A stretch of 17,988 nucleotides of DNA from Geobacter sp. (GTDB lineage Bacteria > Desulfobacterota > Desulfuromonadia > Geobacterales > DSM-12255): NCBI GenBank assembly GCA_012026855.1, contig VEOV01000154.1:1-17988 (forward strand), given 5' to 3'. The notes beneath the pieces were generated by a model, which did no database searches, was not told the DNA's origin, and saw nothing but the letters and a program-made list of their open reading frames with translations. This document shows, in pieces, positions 7,090 to 14,343 of this stretch; positions within the stretch are counted from its first letter, which is position 1; every line of letters starts with the position of its first letter. The position numbers were made by a program, and so were the translations under genes.

Positions 7090-7290
7090 TCACCATTGTC
7101 AAACAGTACGGTAAAATCCGCACCGGCACAATGGAACCACCTTCCTGCTAATGAAGCCAAGGAGAGCTTCCGGCCGGAGTTTTACACCAAGGGTAAACAT
7201 CTGCAGCAAATATCGGACAAGCAACTGCAGATGAGCGGTGAGCTGATCGACTGGAAACTATTGCGCACCACAGGCTATGTAAGGAGGTAA
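7086..7290 (+). pseudogene. Sulfotransferase remnant with a large internal deletion
   Basis: The 5' end (GTG at 7086, reading MITIVKQYGKIRTGT) matches the start of the intact gene at 10396 (MITTVKQYGEIRTGT). After 7131 the DNA jumps to the counterpart of the last 55 or so codons (QWNHLP, then ELIDWKLLRTTGYVRR, against QWDHLP and ELLDWDLLREHGYARR). More than 570 bp are missing, and the two parts are in different frames. The GTG frame stops shortly after the junction, whereas the 3' part is open only from a TTG at 7096 in the other frame. The junction lies at 'ccggcac'. The GTG overlaps the preceding stop (GTGA), so the ancestral gene was coupled to the upstream sulfotransferase. No functional product is expected. 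Confidence 0.82.
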
Positions 7291-7296
7291 CAGGAT

Positions 7297-7980
7297 TTGA
7301 ACCGAAGCCAGAAAGATTTCATGGGTGGCATCGAACATTACAAACTGGGACTGCTCCCCCAGGCAAGGATGCTGCTCATGGGCTGCATCAAGAGCGACCC
7401 GCGGCACGCAGAAGCCCACAACCTTTTGGGGATAATCAGCTACCATTGTGACGAGTTCGGCGATTCTTTGTCCTGGCTGCAAAAAGCCATCAACCTCAAC
7501 CCCCTTGAGCCTAACTATTTCAACAATGCCGGTGTTGCAGCCCATGCCCTGAACCTCCATGATGAGGCTCGCACCTTCTTTTTTAAGGCCCTTGACCTGA
7601 ATCCTGATTACCATGATCCATACAACAACCTCGGCAATCTTCTCAGGGACCTGTTTCGCTACGACGAGGCAATCCTCCACTTCAAGCAGGCACTTAACCT
7701 AAAGCCAGGCTTTGCCGAAGCCTGTTTCAATCTGGCCATGACCTTGGAGCTGAAGGGACATACCATTGAGGCGATCTTCTATCTGCAGGAGACTGTAAAG
7801 ATGGCTCCGGACCATATTCAAGCCCACGAACAGCTATCCCGGCTGCTACCGGGACAAAGGCGCACCGACGAGGCCGGTGAACACGCTCGTCAAGCCACCT
7901 ATCTGCAGCCTCGCCAGAAGGTCTTTCACAAGGACACTCCTGTCTGGACGGCACCGAACTTCAAAGGACTATTGACATGA
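7297..7980 (+). CDS. TPR-repeat protein
   Basis: The protein is 227 residues starting at TTG 7297, supported by a perfect AAGGAGG at 7281-7287 with 9-nt spacing. At least five tetratricopeptide repeats are visible between about residues 8 and 205 (for example AEAHNLLGIISYHCDEFGDS, NYFNNAGVAAHALNLHDEAR, DPYNNLGNLLRDLFRYDEAI, AEACFNLAMTLELKG and HIQAHEQLSRLL). There is no signal peptide. TPR proteins act as protein-protein scaffolds, and TPR domains are often fused or adjacent to sulfotransferases. Here it could organise the tailoring enzymes, which is inference. Its ribosome-binding site lies within the end of the sulfotransferase remnant. Confidence 0.85.
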   Translation: MNRSQKDFMGGIEHYKLGLLPQARMLLMGCIKSDPRHAEAHNLLGIISYHCDEFGDSLSWLQKAINLNPLEPNYFNNAGVAAHALNLHDEARTFFFKALDLNPDYHDPYNNLGNLLRDLFRYDEAILHFKQALNLKPGFAEACFNLAMTLELKGHTIEAIFYLQETVKMAPDHIQAHEQLSRLLPGQRRTDEAGEHARQATYLQPRQKVFHKDTPVWTAPNFKGLLT

Positions 7981-8063
7981 GCTGATTGGCATTATATTAA
8001 AATAATTAGCGTTTACACGTTCACATTCACCTTGATACTCCAGCACTGCCACTCAATTGTACC

Positions 8064-8091
8064 ATCGGAACAACAGCAGATATGTTCCGAT
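8064..8091. promoter_or_regulatory. 9-bp inverted repeat upstream of the rhodanese gene
   Basis: ATCGGAACA (8064-8072) and TGTTCCGAT (8083-8091) form a perfect 9-bp inverted repeat with a 10-nt centre. It sits 70 bp upstream of the rhodanese start and 84 bp after the TPR stop. It could be a dimeric-regulator operator or a stem-loop. There is no T-run, so an intrinsic terminator is unlikely. The rest of the 7981-8160 spacer is AT-rich and shows nothing else recognisable. Confidence 0.45.
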
Positions 8092-8160
8092 CATAACGGA
8101 ATTCAGATGTCGAAACGTCTTTGAGATGGCCATAGCTTGAAAACAAAAGGATATGCCCCA

Positions 8161-8574
8161 ATGTATAAAATGTATTTTTTGATGACCCTGACATTCATCA
8201 TGTTTACGAGTTGGGTAGTGCACTCAGGCGTATTTTTGCCGCAGGAACCGGTAACAATGATGTCAAGGGAAGATTTAAAGACAAAACTCGGTTCCCCGGA
8301 TCTGATCGTGATAGATCTTCGAAAGGCAAAAGGTGCCGACGGCAAAGGCCAGACAATAATGGGCGCGGTCAGGGAGAAACCGGCAAGGCCTAAGGAATGG
8401 GCCGGCAAGTATGGCCAGGAGCAGTCGCTGGTCTTATTCTGCGGCTGCAAAGATGACAAACTCAGCATTTTGGTGGCACAGAAACTGATCCGGAAGGGAT
8501 TCCGTAAAGTTTACGCACTGGCAGGTGGCTGGCAAGCATGGCTTCAGGCAGGTTACCCGACAGAGTTAAAATAG
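8161..8574 (+). CDS. Exported single-domain rhodanese
   Basis: The protein is 137 residues from ATG 8161, with AAAAGGA about 8 nt upstream; a TTG at 8137 is a weaker alternative. A hydrophobic N-terminus (YFLMTLTFIMFTSWVVHSG) indicates a signal peptide or membrane anchor, so the domain is extracytoplasmic. VIDLRKAKGA, VLFCGCKDD (catalytic Cys in the CGC loop) and KVYALAGGWQAWLQAGYP are the typical rhodanese-homology motifs. It would transfer sulfane sulfur or act on thiols. A decayed duplicate lies at 2609-2716. The neighbouring MauE-like membrane protein suggests a shared thiol-redox role, which could concern the two cysteines of the lasso core; this is inference. Confidence 0.82.
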   Translation: MYKMYFLMTLTFIMFTSWVVHSGVFLPQEPVTMMSREDLKTKLGSPDLIVIDLRKAKGADGKGQTIMGAVREKPARPKEWAGKYGQEQSLVLFCGCKDDKLSILVAQKLIRKGFRKVYALAGGWQAWLQAGYPTELK

Positions 8575-8695
8575 CTTGAGAGTACGTTTTGCGGGGATCT
8601 GCTGTTTCAACTGTTCAACTTCACCGATAGTACGCATGCTTGAAGAGATCGCAGACTTGATTAACCGTGGTTATTAAATTGAATGGAGAAATCAG

Positions 8696-8806
8696 ATGAA
8701 CCTGGAGTCAAAAGAAAACGTATGCGATAAACTCCGTCCATTCGCCACTGCTGCCATTGGCGAGACGCCGCAGACGTGGGGTTGCACCGGATATCTGTCT
8801 TTATAA
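8696..8806 (+). pseudogene. Short frame resembling a frameshifted lasso precursor leader
   Basis: A 36-codon frame starts at ATG 8696 with TGGAGA just upstream. It opens with MN, like the intact precursor, and contains ETPQTW (residues 23-28) where the precursor has APRTW. Directly after this Trp codon lies a GGGG run (8778-8781). Removing one G would restore W-V-A-P-D-I, a match to the YxxPx(L/I) leader motif, and would run on in the frame of the downstream MauE-like gene. No Thr(-2)/Gly1/Glu7-9 core can be found in either frame. It sits after the rhodanese gene just as the intact precursor sits after the rhodanese remnant. The likely reading is a decayed second precursor that has lost its core. 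A small unrelated peptide is the alternative. Confidence 0.5.
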
Positions 8807-8831
8807 ACTAAACATTTTTAAGGAAATCGGA

Positions 8832-9317
8832 TTGCCACATGTCGAAATATTGAATCTCTGGCTTTACAGAATCCTCAGGATCAGCATTGGAAGCGTATTC
8901 ATCTATTCCGGTGTGGTAAAACTGGCCGATACAAATGGATTTGTGCGGGTAATCTCGCAATTTGAATTTGTGCCTGAGCAACTGCTTGCACCTGTTGCAT
9001 TGTGGTTACCTGTGATTGAACTGTTGGCGGGCGCCGGCCTGCTTTTTGAGATCCCCGGAGCACTGACCGTAATTTTTGGACTGCTTCTCATGTTTGTTGC
9101 TGTTCTTTCATATGGGATTCTGAATGATCTGGATATAGAATGCGGCTGTTTTTCCGTGGAGGAGGTCGCTGCCCGAAGTAGTGTCATCCACGCGTTTTAT
9201 CGCGATCTTGCCATGATCGGGGTCTGTTTGTATCTTTATCTGTACCGTCCCAGACATATGAAGAATGGGCAATTTCATAGGATTTGGCTAATAGTAAGGG
9301 GCGAAAAGAGAACGTAG
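8832..9317 (+). CDS. MauE/DoxX-family membrane protein
   Basis: The frame is open from 8757, but the conserved part begins near LYRILRISIGSVFIYSGVVKLAD. TTG 8832 with TAAGGA at 8819-8824 is therefore the best start, giving about 161 residues. Four hydrophobic segments are visible (the opening one, VALWLPVIELLAGAGLLFEI, LTVIFGLLLMFVAVLSYGI and DLAMIGVCLYLYLY). An ECGCF motif in the loop after the third segment is typical of MauE-like proteins, which are linked to thiol-disulfide redox. It likely supports disulfide or sulfur chemistry at the membrane together with the exported rhodanese. The upstream overlap with the decayed precursor leader is discussed there. The start is uncertain; the frame itself is secure. 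Confidence 0.75.
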   Translation: MPHVEILNLWLYRILRISIGSVFIYSGVVKLADTNGFVRVISQFEFVPEQLLAPVALWLPVIELLAGAGLLFEIPGALTVIFGLLLMFVAVLSYGILNDLDIECGCFSVEEVAARSSVIHAFYRDLAMIGVCLYLYLYRPRHMKNGQFHRIWLIVRGEKRT

Positions 9318-9425
9318 CGGTATTTTTTAACAAGGCATTATTTCCTTAGCATTTCTACTAAATCCAACCAGAATCTGCGTATATCATGAGAGCGAACAGC
9401 AGATTGCCGAAATATGAGGTTTGTT

Positions 9426-10355
9426 ATGAACATTGCCGTTTTCTGCCATGGCGCCGTGCTGCAACCGGCTCTTGAAGCGCTCTACAGCCAGGGGCTGCTG
9501 GCCGGCGTAGCAGTGCCCGACGGTGACGGCGATGTCAATCTCCCGCTGGAAGCGGCGATCAAGCAAGCAGGCGTTCCCTTTCTGCGGGTGAGCCGTAGCG
9601 ATGTCGCCGGACAGCTCAGACCGTGGCTACAGGAGATCGCCCCTGACACCGTGCTCACCATGGGTTTCCCTTGCAAGATTCCAGCAGATCTGCTGGCTCT
9701 GCCTAAGCTAGGTTTTTTCAACCTGCACGGCGGCCAGCTCCCCCACTACCGAGGACCAGACCCGGTCTTCTGGCAAATTAAAAGCCTGGAGCAATATGGC
9801 GCCATTACCGTTCATCGTATGACAGCGGAAATGGACGCCGGCGGCGTGGCCCACGTGGAGCGGGTGATGCTAGGAGCGGACGACACCTATGCCCTGCATA
9901 TGCAGCGACTAGGAGGCGTGCTGCCTCGGGTGGTGATCGAGTTTGTCCAGCAGTTGGCTATTCGGGGAGATGCACTCCCGTTGCAGGAGCAGGATACGAC
10001 AGCAGTCAGGTACTTGCCGCGCCCCACTGACGCGGACCGGACCATTAACTGGGATTGGTCTGGAGCGGAAATCGACGCTCTGGTCCGTGCCTGCAACCCT
10101 ATGTATGGCGGCGCGCTGACGCTGCTCAAAGGAATGCCGGTGCGGCTACTGGAACTCTCCCCTGCGCCACCCTGTGGGGAGAGCCGGACGGCACCCGGCA
10201 CGATCATCTCGGCAAGCGCCGATGATGGCATCCGCGTGGCCTGCGGCCGGGGAGAATCGCTCTTTCTGGAGCTCATCTACAGTAACGACGGATTTTTCAC
10301 CGGACGGCGGCTGGCACGGATCTTCGCTTTGCAGTCTGGGGATCTGATGACATAG
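9426..10355 (+). CDS. N10-formyltetrahydrofolate-type formyltransferase
   Basis: The protein is 309 residues from ATG 9426 with GAGG at 9416-9419; ATG 9414 is less likely. FNLHGGQLPHYRG contains the folate-binding 'LPxYRG' element. Asn99, His101 and Asp137 (in MDAGGV) have the same spacing as the Asn-His-Asp catalytic triad of methionyl-tRNA formyltransferase (N106, H108, D144 in E. coli numbering). A C-terminal extension after about residue 200 (YLPRPTDADRTINWDWSG...) follows the usual two-domain layout. The context argues for a tailoring formyltransferase acting on an amine rather than the housekeeping fmt. The lasso core has Lys2, Lys4 and Lys13 as free amines, since Gly1 is consumed by the ring. 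A sugar-amine formyltransferase is the other option. Confidence 0.8.
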   Translation: MNIAVFCHGAVLQPALEALYSQGLLAGVAVPDGDGDVNLPLEAAIKQAGVPFLRVSRSDVAGQLRPWLQEIAPDTVLTMGFPCKIPADLLALPKLGFFNLHGGQLPHYRGPDPVFWQIKSLEQYGAITVHRMTAEMDAGGVAHVERVMLGADDTYALHMQRLGGVLPRVVIEFVQQLAIRGDALPLQEQDTTAVRYLPRPTDADRTINWDWSGAEIDALVRACNPMYGGALTLLKGMPVRLLELSPAPPCGESRTAPGTIISASADDGIRVACGRGESLFLELIYSNDGFFTGRRLARIFALQSGDLMT

Positions 10356-10395
10356 CTGGAAAATCCCCACACAGCTCACAATGGACAAAATCTCC

Positions 10396-11178
10396 ATGAT
10401 CACCACGGTCAAACAGTACGGCGAAATCCGCACCGGCACCAACTACCTGCGAGCGCTGATCCAGCGGAACTTCCCTTACATTTTTGTGCTCAGCTACATC
10501 CTGGGGAGCAAACATCTGCCACCGGTAAAGTTCGACGAAATCTGGGCCGAGGCGCAGCAGTCCGGAGCCGATGCAGCGTTACGGTTCGTATCCACCACCA
10601 CCTATAGCCAGCGCGGCGGCGCGTCCCAACCCAAGGATCCGACCCAGCACGAAGAACTCACCAGGTGCGCCCCCCAGATTGCCCATACCTATGCAAGCGG
10701 CACCCTCGGCTTCCTGGTGACCATCAAAAACCCGTATGCCTGGGTCATCAGCGCCGCCCGGTTCAACGGCTGGATCAAGGGGGATGAGCCGCTGCAGGAC
10801 TGGTCTGATGAGCTGATGCGGGCTGCCTGCCTGGGATACAACCGTAATTACCGGGCATGGCTCTCCTTCATTGCGGCGAATCAACAAAGGGCAAAACTCG
10901 TCAGATACGAAGACCTGCTTGCCGATCCTGAAAGGGAATTGACGGCAATCGCCACTCAGTTTGGCTGGCGTAAACCAGACAGTTTTGCTACTATTCCTGC
11001 CGTAATTGAACCAACCCAGTGGGATCACCTCCCGGTGGTCGAGGCAGACGAGAGATTTAACCCGGAATTTTATGCAAACAGTGAGTATTTGCAGCTATTG
11101 TCGGCAAAACAGCTGCAGATGGTCAACGAATTGCTTGATTGGGATCTGCTGCGTGAGCATGGTTATGCCAGGCGGTAG
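10396..11178 (+). CDS. Sulfotransferase-like protein (intact paralogue of the 7086 remnant)
   Basis: The protein is 260 residues from ATG 10396. The remnant at 7086 begins at the same codon, which supports this start over ATG 10381. The N-terminal VKQYGEIRTGTNYLRALI is a variant 5'-phosphosulfate loop (xRTGTNYL in place of YPKSGNTW). TIKNPYAWVISAARFNGW is a likely 3'-phosphate region, and LVRYEDLLADPERELTAIATQFGW is a common sulfotransferase segment. It lies 40 bp after the formyltransferase and 24 bp before the B2 protease, so it probably sits in one operon with them. Its acceptor is unknown. Because the loop is atypical, another nucleotide-dependent transfer is possible. Confidence 0.72.
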   Translation: MITTVKQYGEIRTGTNYLRALIQRNFPYIFVLSYILGSKHLPPVKFDEIWAEAQQSGADAALRFVSTTTYSQRGGASQPKDPTQHEELTRCAPQIAHTYASGTLGFLVTIKNPYAWVISAARFNGWIKGDEPLQDWSDELMRAACLGYNRNYRAWLSFIAANQQRAKLVRYEDLLADPERELTAIATQFGWRKPDSFATIPAVIEPTQWDHLPVVEADERFNPEFYANSEYLQLLSAKQLQMVNELLDWDLLREHGYARR

Positions 11179-11202
11179 AGACCACGAGGAAGTTTCCCGA
11201 TA

Positions 11203-11679
11203 ATGGCAAACACCGTGACATCCTGGTTTCAGTCCATGCGGACCGCTCCGGCCAAGTGGCGCAGACGCAACAGTACCGAGCGATTGCTCCTGCTGGAAGC
11301 ATGCACACTACTCGGGATAGCCAGGCTGCTGGTGCTCACCATCCCTTTCCGTTGGCTGGCACGCACCCTGGGGAGACATATGCAGGTATCTCCCCCCGAC
11401 GCACCGGCAGCCGAACTTGAACTTGCCAAACTCATCGGTCAGGCGGTCCGTTCTGCCGCCGGCAATACTCCCTGGGAATCCGTCTGTCTACCCCAGGCTG
11501 TTGCCGGCCAGTGGATGCTGAAGCGCCGTGGCATCGCCGGGACACTCTATCTGGGTGTGGCAAAGACCGACGCCGGTGCGGAGCAGCTAGCTGCCCATGC
11601 CTGGCTTCGCTGCGGTGACCAGATTCTCACCGGAGGAGCCGGACACAGGCAGTTCACGGTGGTATCAACTTTCTGCTGA
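11203..11679 (+). CDS. Lasso peptide biosynthesis B2 protein (transglutaminase-like leader peptidase)
   Basis: The protein is 158 residues from ATG 11203 with GAGGAAG about 9 nt upstream. SVCLPQAVAGQWMLKRRGI contains the catalytic Cys95, AHAWLRCGD the catalytic His132, and ILTGG...FTVVSTF closes the fold. These are the hallmarks of the stand-alone B2 (McjB C-terminal) family, which cleaves the leader after the conserved Thr(-2)-x dipeptide. There is no fused PqqD-like recognition domain, so a separate B1 protein is expected but is not seen in the window. It is followed 18 bp later by the exporter gene. This gene is the strongest single marker that the locus is a lasso cluster. Confidence 0.9.
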   Translation: MANTVTSWFQSMRTAPAKWRRRNSTERLLLLEACTLLGIARLLVLTIPFRWLARTLGRHMQVSPPDAPAAELELAKLIGQAVRSAAGNTPWESVCLPQAVAGQWMLKRRGIAGTLYLGVAKTDAGAEQLAAHAWLRCGDQILTGGAGHRQFTVVSTFC

Positions 11680-11697
11680 AATCCGGGATATTACCCC

Positions 11698-13524
11698 ATG
11701 AGCCAGACTTTCAAACAACTTGGTGCAGCAGTGGTAAAACTAAAAGCACAGCTCCCCTACCTGCCCCGGGCGCTTCGTCTGGTGCGCCAGGCTGCAGGCT
11801 GGCTGACAATCTTCTGGCTGTTGCTGCTGCTTCTACAGGGGCTGTTACCGGTCGCCTCTGTTTACCTGACCAAAACCATTGTCAACGGCGTTGCTGCCAT
11901 GTTCGGCGCTGGCGGCTGGACAGCCATGCAGCCGCTACTGCCTGCTGCAATAGCCATGGTACTGGTGCTGATCGGCATCGAACTCTGTCAAAGCCTTGGC
12001 AAATGGCTCCGCACAGCTCAGTCGGAACTGGTGCAGGATCATGTCCACGAACTCATTCATAAACAGGCGATGCGCCTCGATCTCTCATTTTACGACAACC
12101 CCGGCTACTACGACCAGCTGCACCGTGCCCGGATAGACGCCCTCAGCCGGCCGGCCGCCCTGATCGAAAACCTGGGTTCGCTTCTCCAGAGCCTTATTAC
12201 CCTTGGAGCCATGGGGTGGGTGCTGCTCTCCTTCGGCATCTGGATACCAATACTGCTGGCAGTGGGTACCCTCCCGGCACTGCTTGTGGTACTGCGCCAC
12301 ACAATCCGCTTTCACACCTGGCGGCAACAGAATACCGCGGCTTTCCGCCAGGTCAGTTATTACGACTTGATGCTCACCCAACGGGAAGCTGCCGCGGAGA
12401 TGCGGCTCTTTGGCCTTGGCCCCCATTTCCGGGCGCTTTTCCAGCTAATGCGTCAGCGCTTGAGACGGGAGCAGGTGCAGCTTGCCCGCTCCGAGGCCGT
12501 TGCCCAAGGGGCGGCAGCTCTCTTCGGACTGGCAAGCATGGCGGCAGCCCTTGCCTGGGTTGGCAGACTGGCGTTGCGCGGGATGATCGGGCTTGGCGAT
12601 CTGGCCCTCTTCTACCAGGCTTTTTTTCAGGGGCAGCGCATGATGCGCGCGCTCCTTGGCAGCGCCGGCGAGATCTACCGCAACATCGCCTTCCTGGAAA
12701 ACCTGTTCGAGTTTCTGGCGCTTGAGCCCCGCATCGACAATCCGTCAGAGCCCCTCCCCCATCCGGGGCTGCGCTGCCAGATTACTCTTGAAGAGATCAC
12801 CTTCCGCTATCCGGGTTCAGCCCGCCCGGCACTTGAAAACTTTAATCTGACCATTCCAGCCGGGCAGATTACCGCGCTTGTGGGTGAAAACGGGGCCGGT
12901 AAAACCACCATGATCAAGCTGCTCTGCCGTTTCTACGACCCGGAGCAGGGGCGTGTACTGATCGATGGCACTGATATACGCACTATTGAGCTTAACGCCT
13001 TGCGACAGCGGACCACCGTACTTTTTCAGGATCCGGTCCGATACCATGACTCGGTTCGCAACAACATTGCTTTCGGCGATATCGACAACAGCCCTGATCT
13101 TGACAGGATCGAGGCTGCAGCAGTTGCCAGCGGAGCAGATGCACCCATCAGCAGGCTGCCAAGGGGCTATGAAGCAGTCCTGGGGAAATGGTTCGGCGGC
13201 TCTGAACTGAGCGGCGGCGAGTGGCAGCGGCTGGCTCTGGCAAGGGCTTTCCTGCGCAACGCCGACCTGATAATTCTTGATGAACCGACCAGCGCCATGG
13301 ATTCCTGGGCAGAAGCAGACTGGCTTGCCCGTTTCCGGGAACTGGTGGCCGGACGTACTGCCTTGATTATTACGCACCGTTTCACCACCGCCCTGCAGGC
13401 TGATATGATTCATGTGATGGACCAGGGGCGGATTATCGAATCCGGCACTCATCCGGAGCTGCTTGCTGCCCGTGGACGTTATGAGGAGTCCTGGACACGG
13501 CAGATGCGGCAGCAGTCTGAATAA
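11698..13524 (+). CDS. ABC transporter, fused permease-ATPase (lasso peptide exporter candidate)
   Basis: The protein is 608 residues. The first 330 or so form a six-helix type exporter domain (for example LTIFWLLLLLLQGLLPVASVY, LLPAAIAMVLVLIGIEL and GAMGWVLLSFGIWIPILLAVG). The rest is an ATPase with Walker A GENGAGKTT near residues 396-404, signature LSGGEWQR near 504, Walker B LIILDEP near 524 and the switch His in IITHR. No C39 peptidase domain is present, consistent with leader removal by the separate B2 protein. It would export the mature peptide and may give self-immunity, as McjD does for microcin J25; this is inferred from position. It is the last gene of the operon. Confidence 0.88.
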   Translation: MSQTFKQLGAAVVKLKAQLPYLPRALRLVRQAAGWLTIFWLLLLLLQGLLPVASVYLTKTIVNGVAAMFGAGGWTAMQPLLPAAIAMVLVLIGIELCQSLGKWLRTAQSELVQDHVHELIHKQAMRLDLSFYDNPGYYDQLHRARIDALSRPAALIENLGSLLQSLITLGAMGWVLLSFGIWIPILLAVGTLPALLVVLRHTIRFHTWRQQNTAAFRQVSYYDLMLTQREAAAEMRLFGLGPHFRALFQLMRQRLRREQVQLARSEAVAQGAAALFGLASMAAALAWVGRLALRGMIGLGDLALFYQAFFQGQRMMRALLGSAGEIYRNIAFLENLFEFLALEPRIDNPSEPLPHPGLRCQITLEEITFRYPGSARPALENFNLTIPAGQITALVGENGAGKTTMIKLLCRFYDPEQGRVLIDGTDIRTIELNALRQRTTVLFQDPVRYHDSVRNNIAFGDIDNSPDLDRIEAAAVASGADAPISRLPRGYEAVLGKWFGGSELSGGEWQRLALARAFLRNADLIILDEPTSAMDSWAEADWLARFRELVAGRTALIITHRFTTALQADMIHVMDQGRIIESGTHPELLAARGRYEESWTRQMRQQSE

Positions 13525-13624
13525 GCCGTTCATCAAACCCGCACTCTGCTGACAAGCCTGCTAATGTCACCTTTCAGCTCACCGTAAAACCTCACCCTTT
13601 ATAGCTGACTCCCCCGACCATAGG

Positions 13625-13656
13625 CCCGGCTTAACAAGGTAACCATTGTTGCCGGG
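13625..13656 (+). terminator. Imperfect hairpin downstream of the exporter gene
   Basis: CCCGGC (13625-13630) pairs with GCCGGG (13651-13656), and AACAA pairs with TTGTT inside, with a 2-nt bulge. There is no strong T-run downstream. It lies in the 200-bp gap between the lasso operon and msrA and may separate the two transcripts. Confidence 0.35.
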
Positions 13657-13724
13657 TTCCCGGCTGCAGATTCTTTACTTGCATAATGGAAAAAAGCGGT
13701 AAAATGAGTTTATGGAGGTGCCTA

Positions 13725-14333
13725 ATGAAGCGGATATTTACTTTCATAACGCTGCTCACTTTACTGTTTTTGACAATCTCAACTGCAAGCAGAGCTGCTC
13801 CTTTGTCCAAGGCGACCTTTGCCGGCGGCTGTTTCTGGTGCATGGTGTCACCGTTTGATTCACTGCCGGGGATAATCTCGGTCACCTCCGGCTACACCGG
13901 CGGGCAAAAGGTCAACCCGACCTACAAAGAGGTCTCGGCAGGGGGTACCGGTCATGCCGAAGCTGTGCAGATCATTTTTGACCCGGCCAGGATCGGCTAC
14001 CAGAAGCTGCTTGACATCTACTGGCACAACATCGACCCGCCTACAGTCGACCGGCAGTTCTGCGACAGCGGCGACCAGTACCGGAGCGCCATTTTCTATC
14101 ATGACGCCGAACAGGCCCGGCTGGCAAAGGCATCACTGGCAAAACTGGCAAAGGACAAACCTTTCCCGGAGCCGATAGTTACCGAAATTACCGCTGCCAC
14201 CGCTTTTTACCCGGCTGAAGAGTACCACCAGAACTATTACAAGAAGAACCCGATCCGCTACAAATACTACCGCACCGGCTGCGGCAGGGACCAGCGGCTG
14301 AGGGAACTCTGGGGCAGCAAGGCCGGCCATTGA
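13725..14333 (+). CDS. msrA: Exported peptide methionine-(S)-S-oxide reductase MsrA
   Basis: The protein is 202 residues from ATG 13725, with GGAGG at 13714-13718. The N-terminal MKRIFTFITLLTLLFLTIST...SRA is a Sec signal peptide, so the enzyme acts outside the cytoplasm. GGCFWC with catalytic Cys36, GYTGG, GHAEAVQIIFDP and YRSAIFYH are the standard MsrA motifs. It reduces the S-epimer of methionine sulfoxide in proteins. It lies 10 bp upstream of msrB, and the two together repair both epimers. The odd stretch is the final CGRDQRLRELWG, which supplies a C-terminal Cys that can act as a resolving residue. It is probably not part of the lasso operon. Confidence 0.93.
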   Translation: MKRIFTFITLLTLLFLTISTASRAAPLSKATFAGGCFWCMVSPFDSLPGIISVTSGYTGGQKVNPTYKEVSAGGTGHAEAVQIIFDPARIGYQKLLDIYWHNIDPPTVDRQFCDSGDQYRSAIFYHDAEQARLAKASLAKLAKDKPFPEPIVTEITAATAFYPAEEYHQNYYKKNPIRYKYYRTGCGRDQRLRELWGSKAGH

Positions 14334-14343
14334 GGAGAGAACC

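Noticed and set aside
12817..13536. A 239-codon minus-strand frame opposite the ABC exporter ATPase
   Set aside because: The + strand carries intact Walker and signature motifs; the antisense product has no recognisable features.
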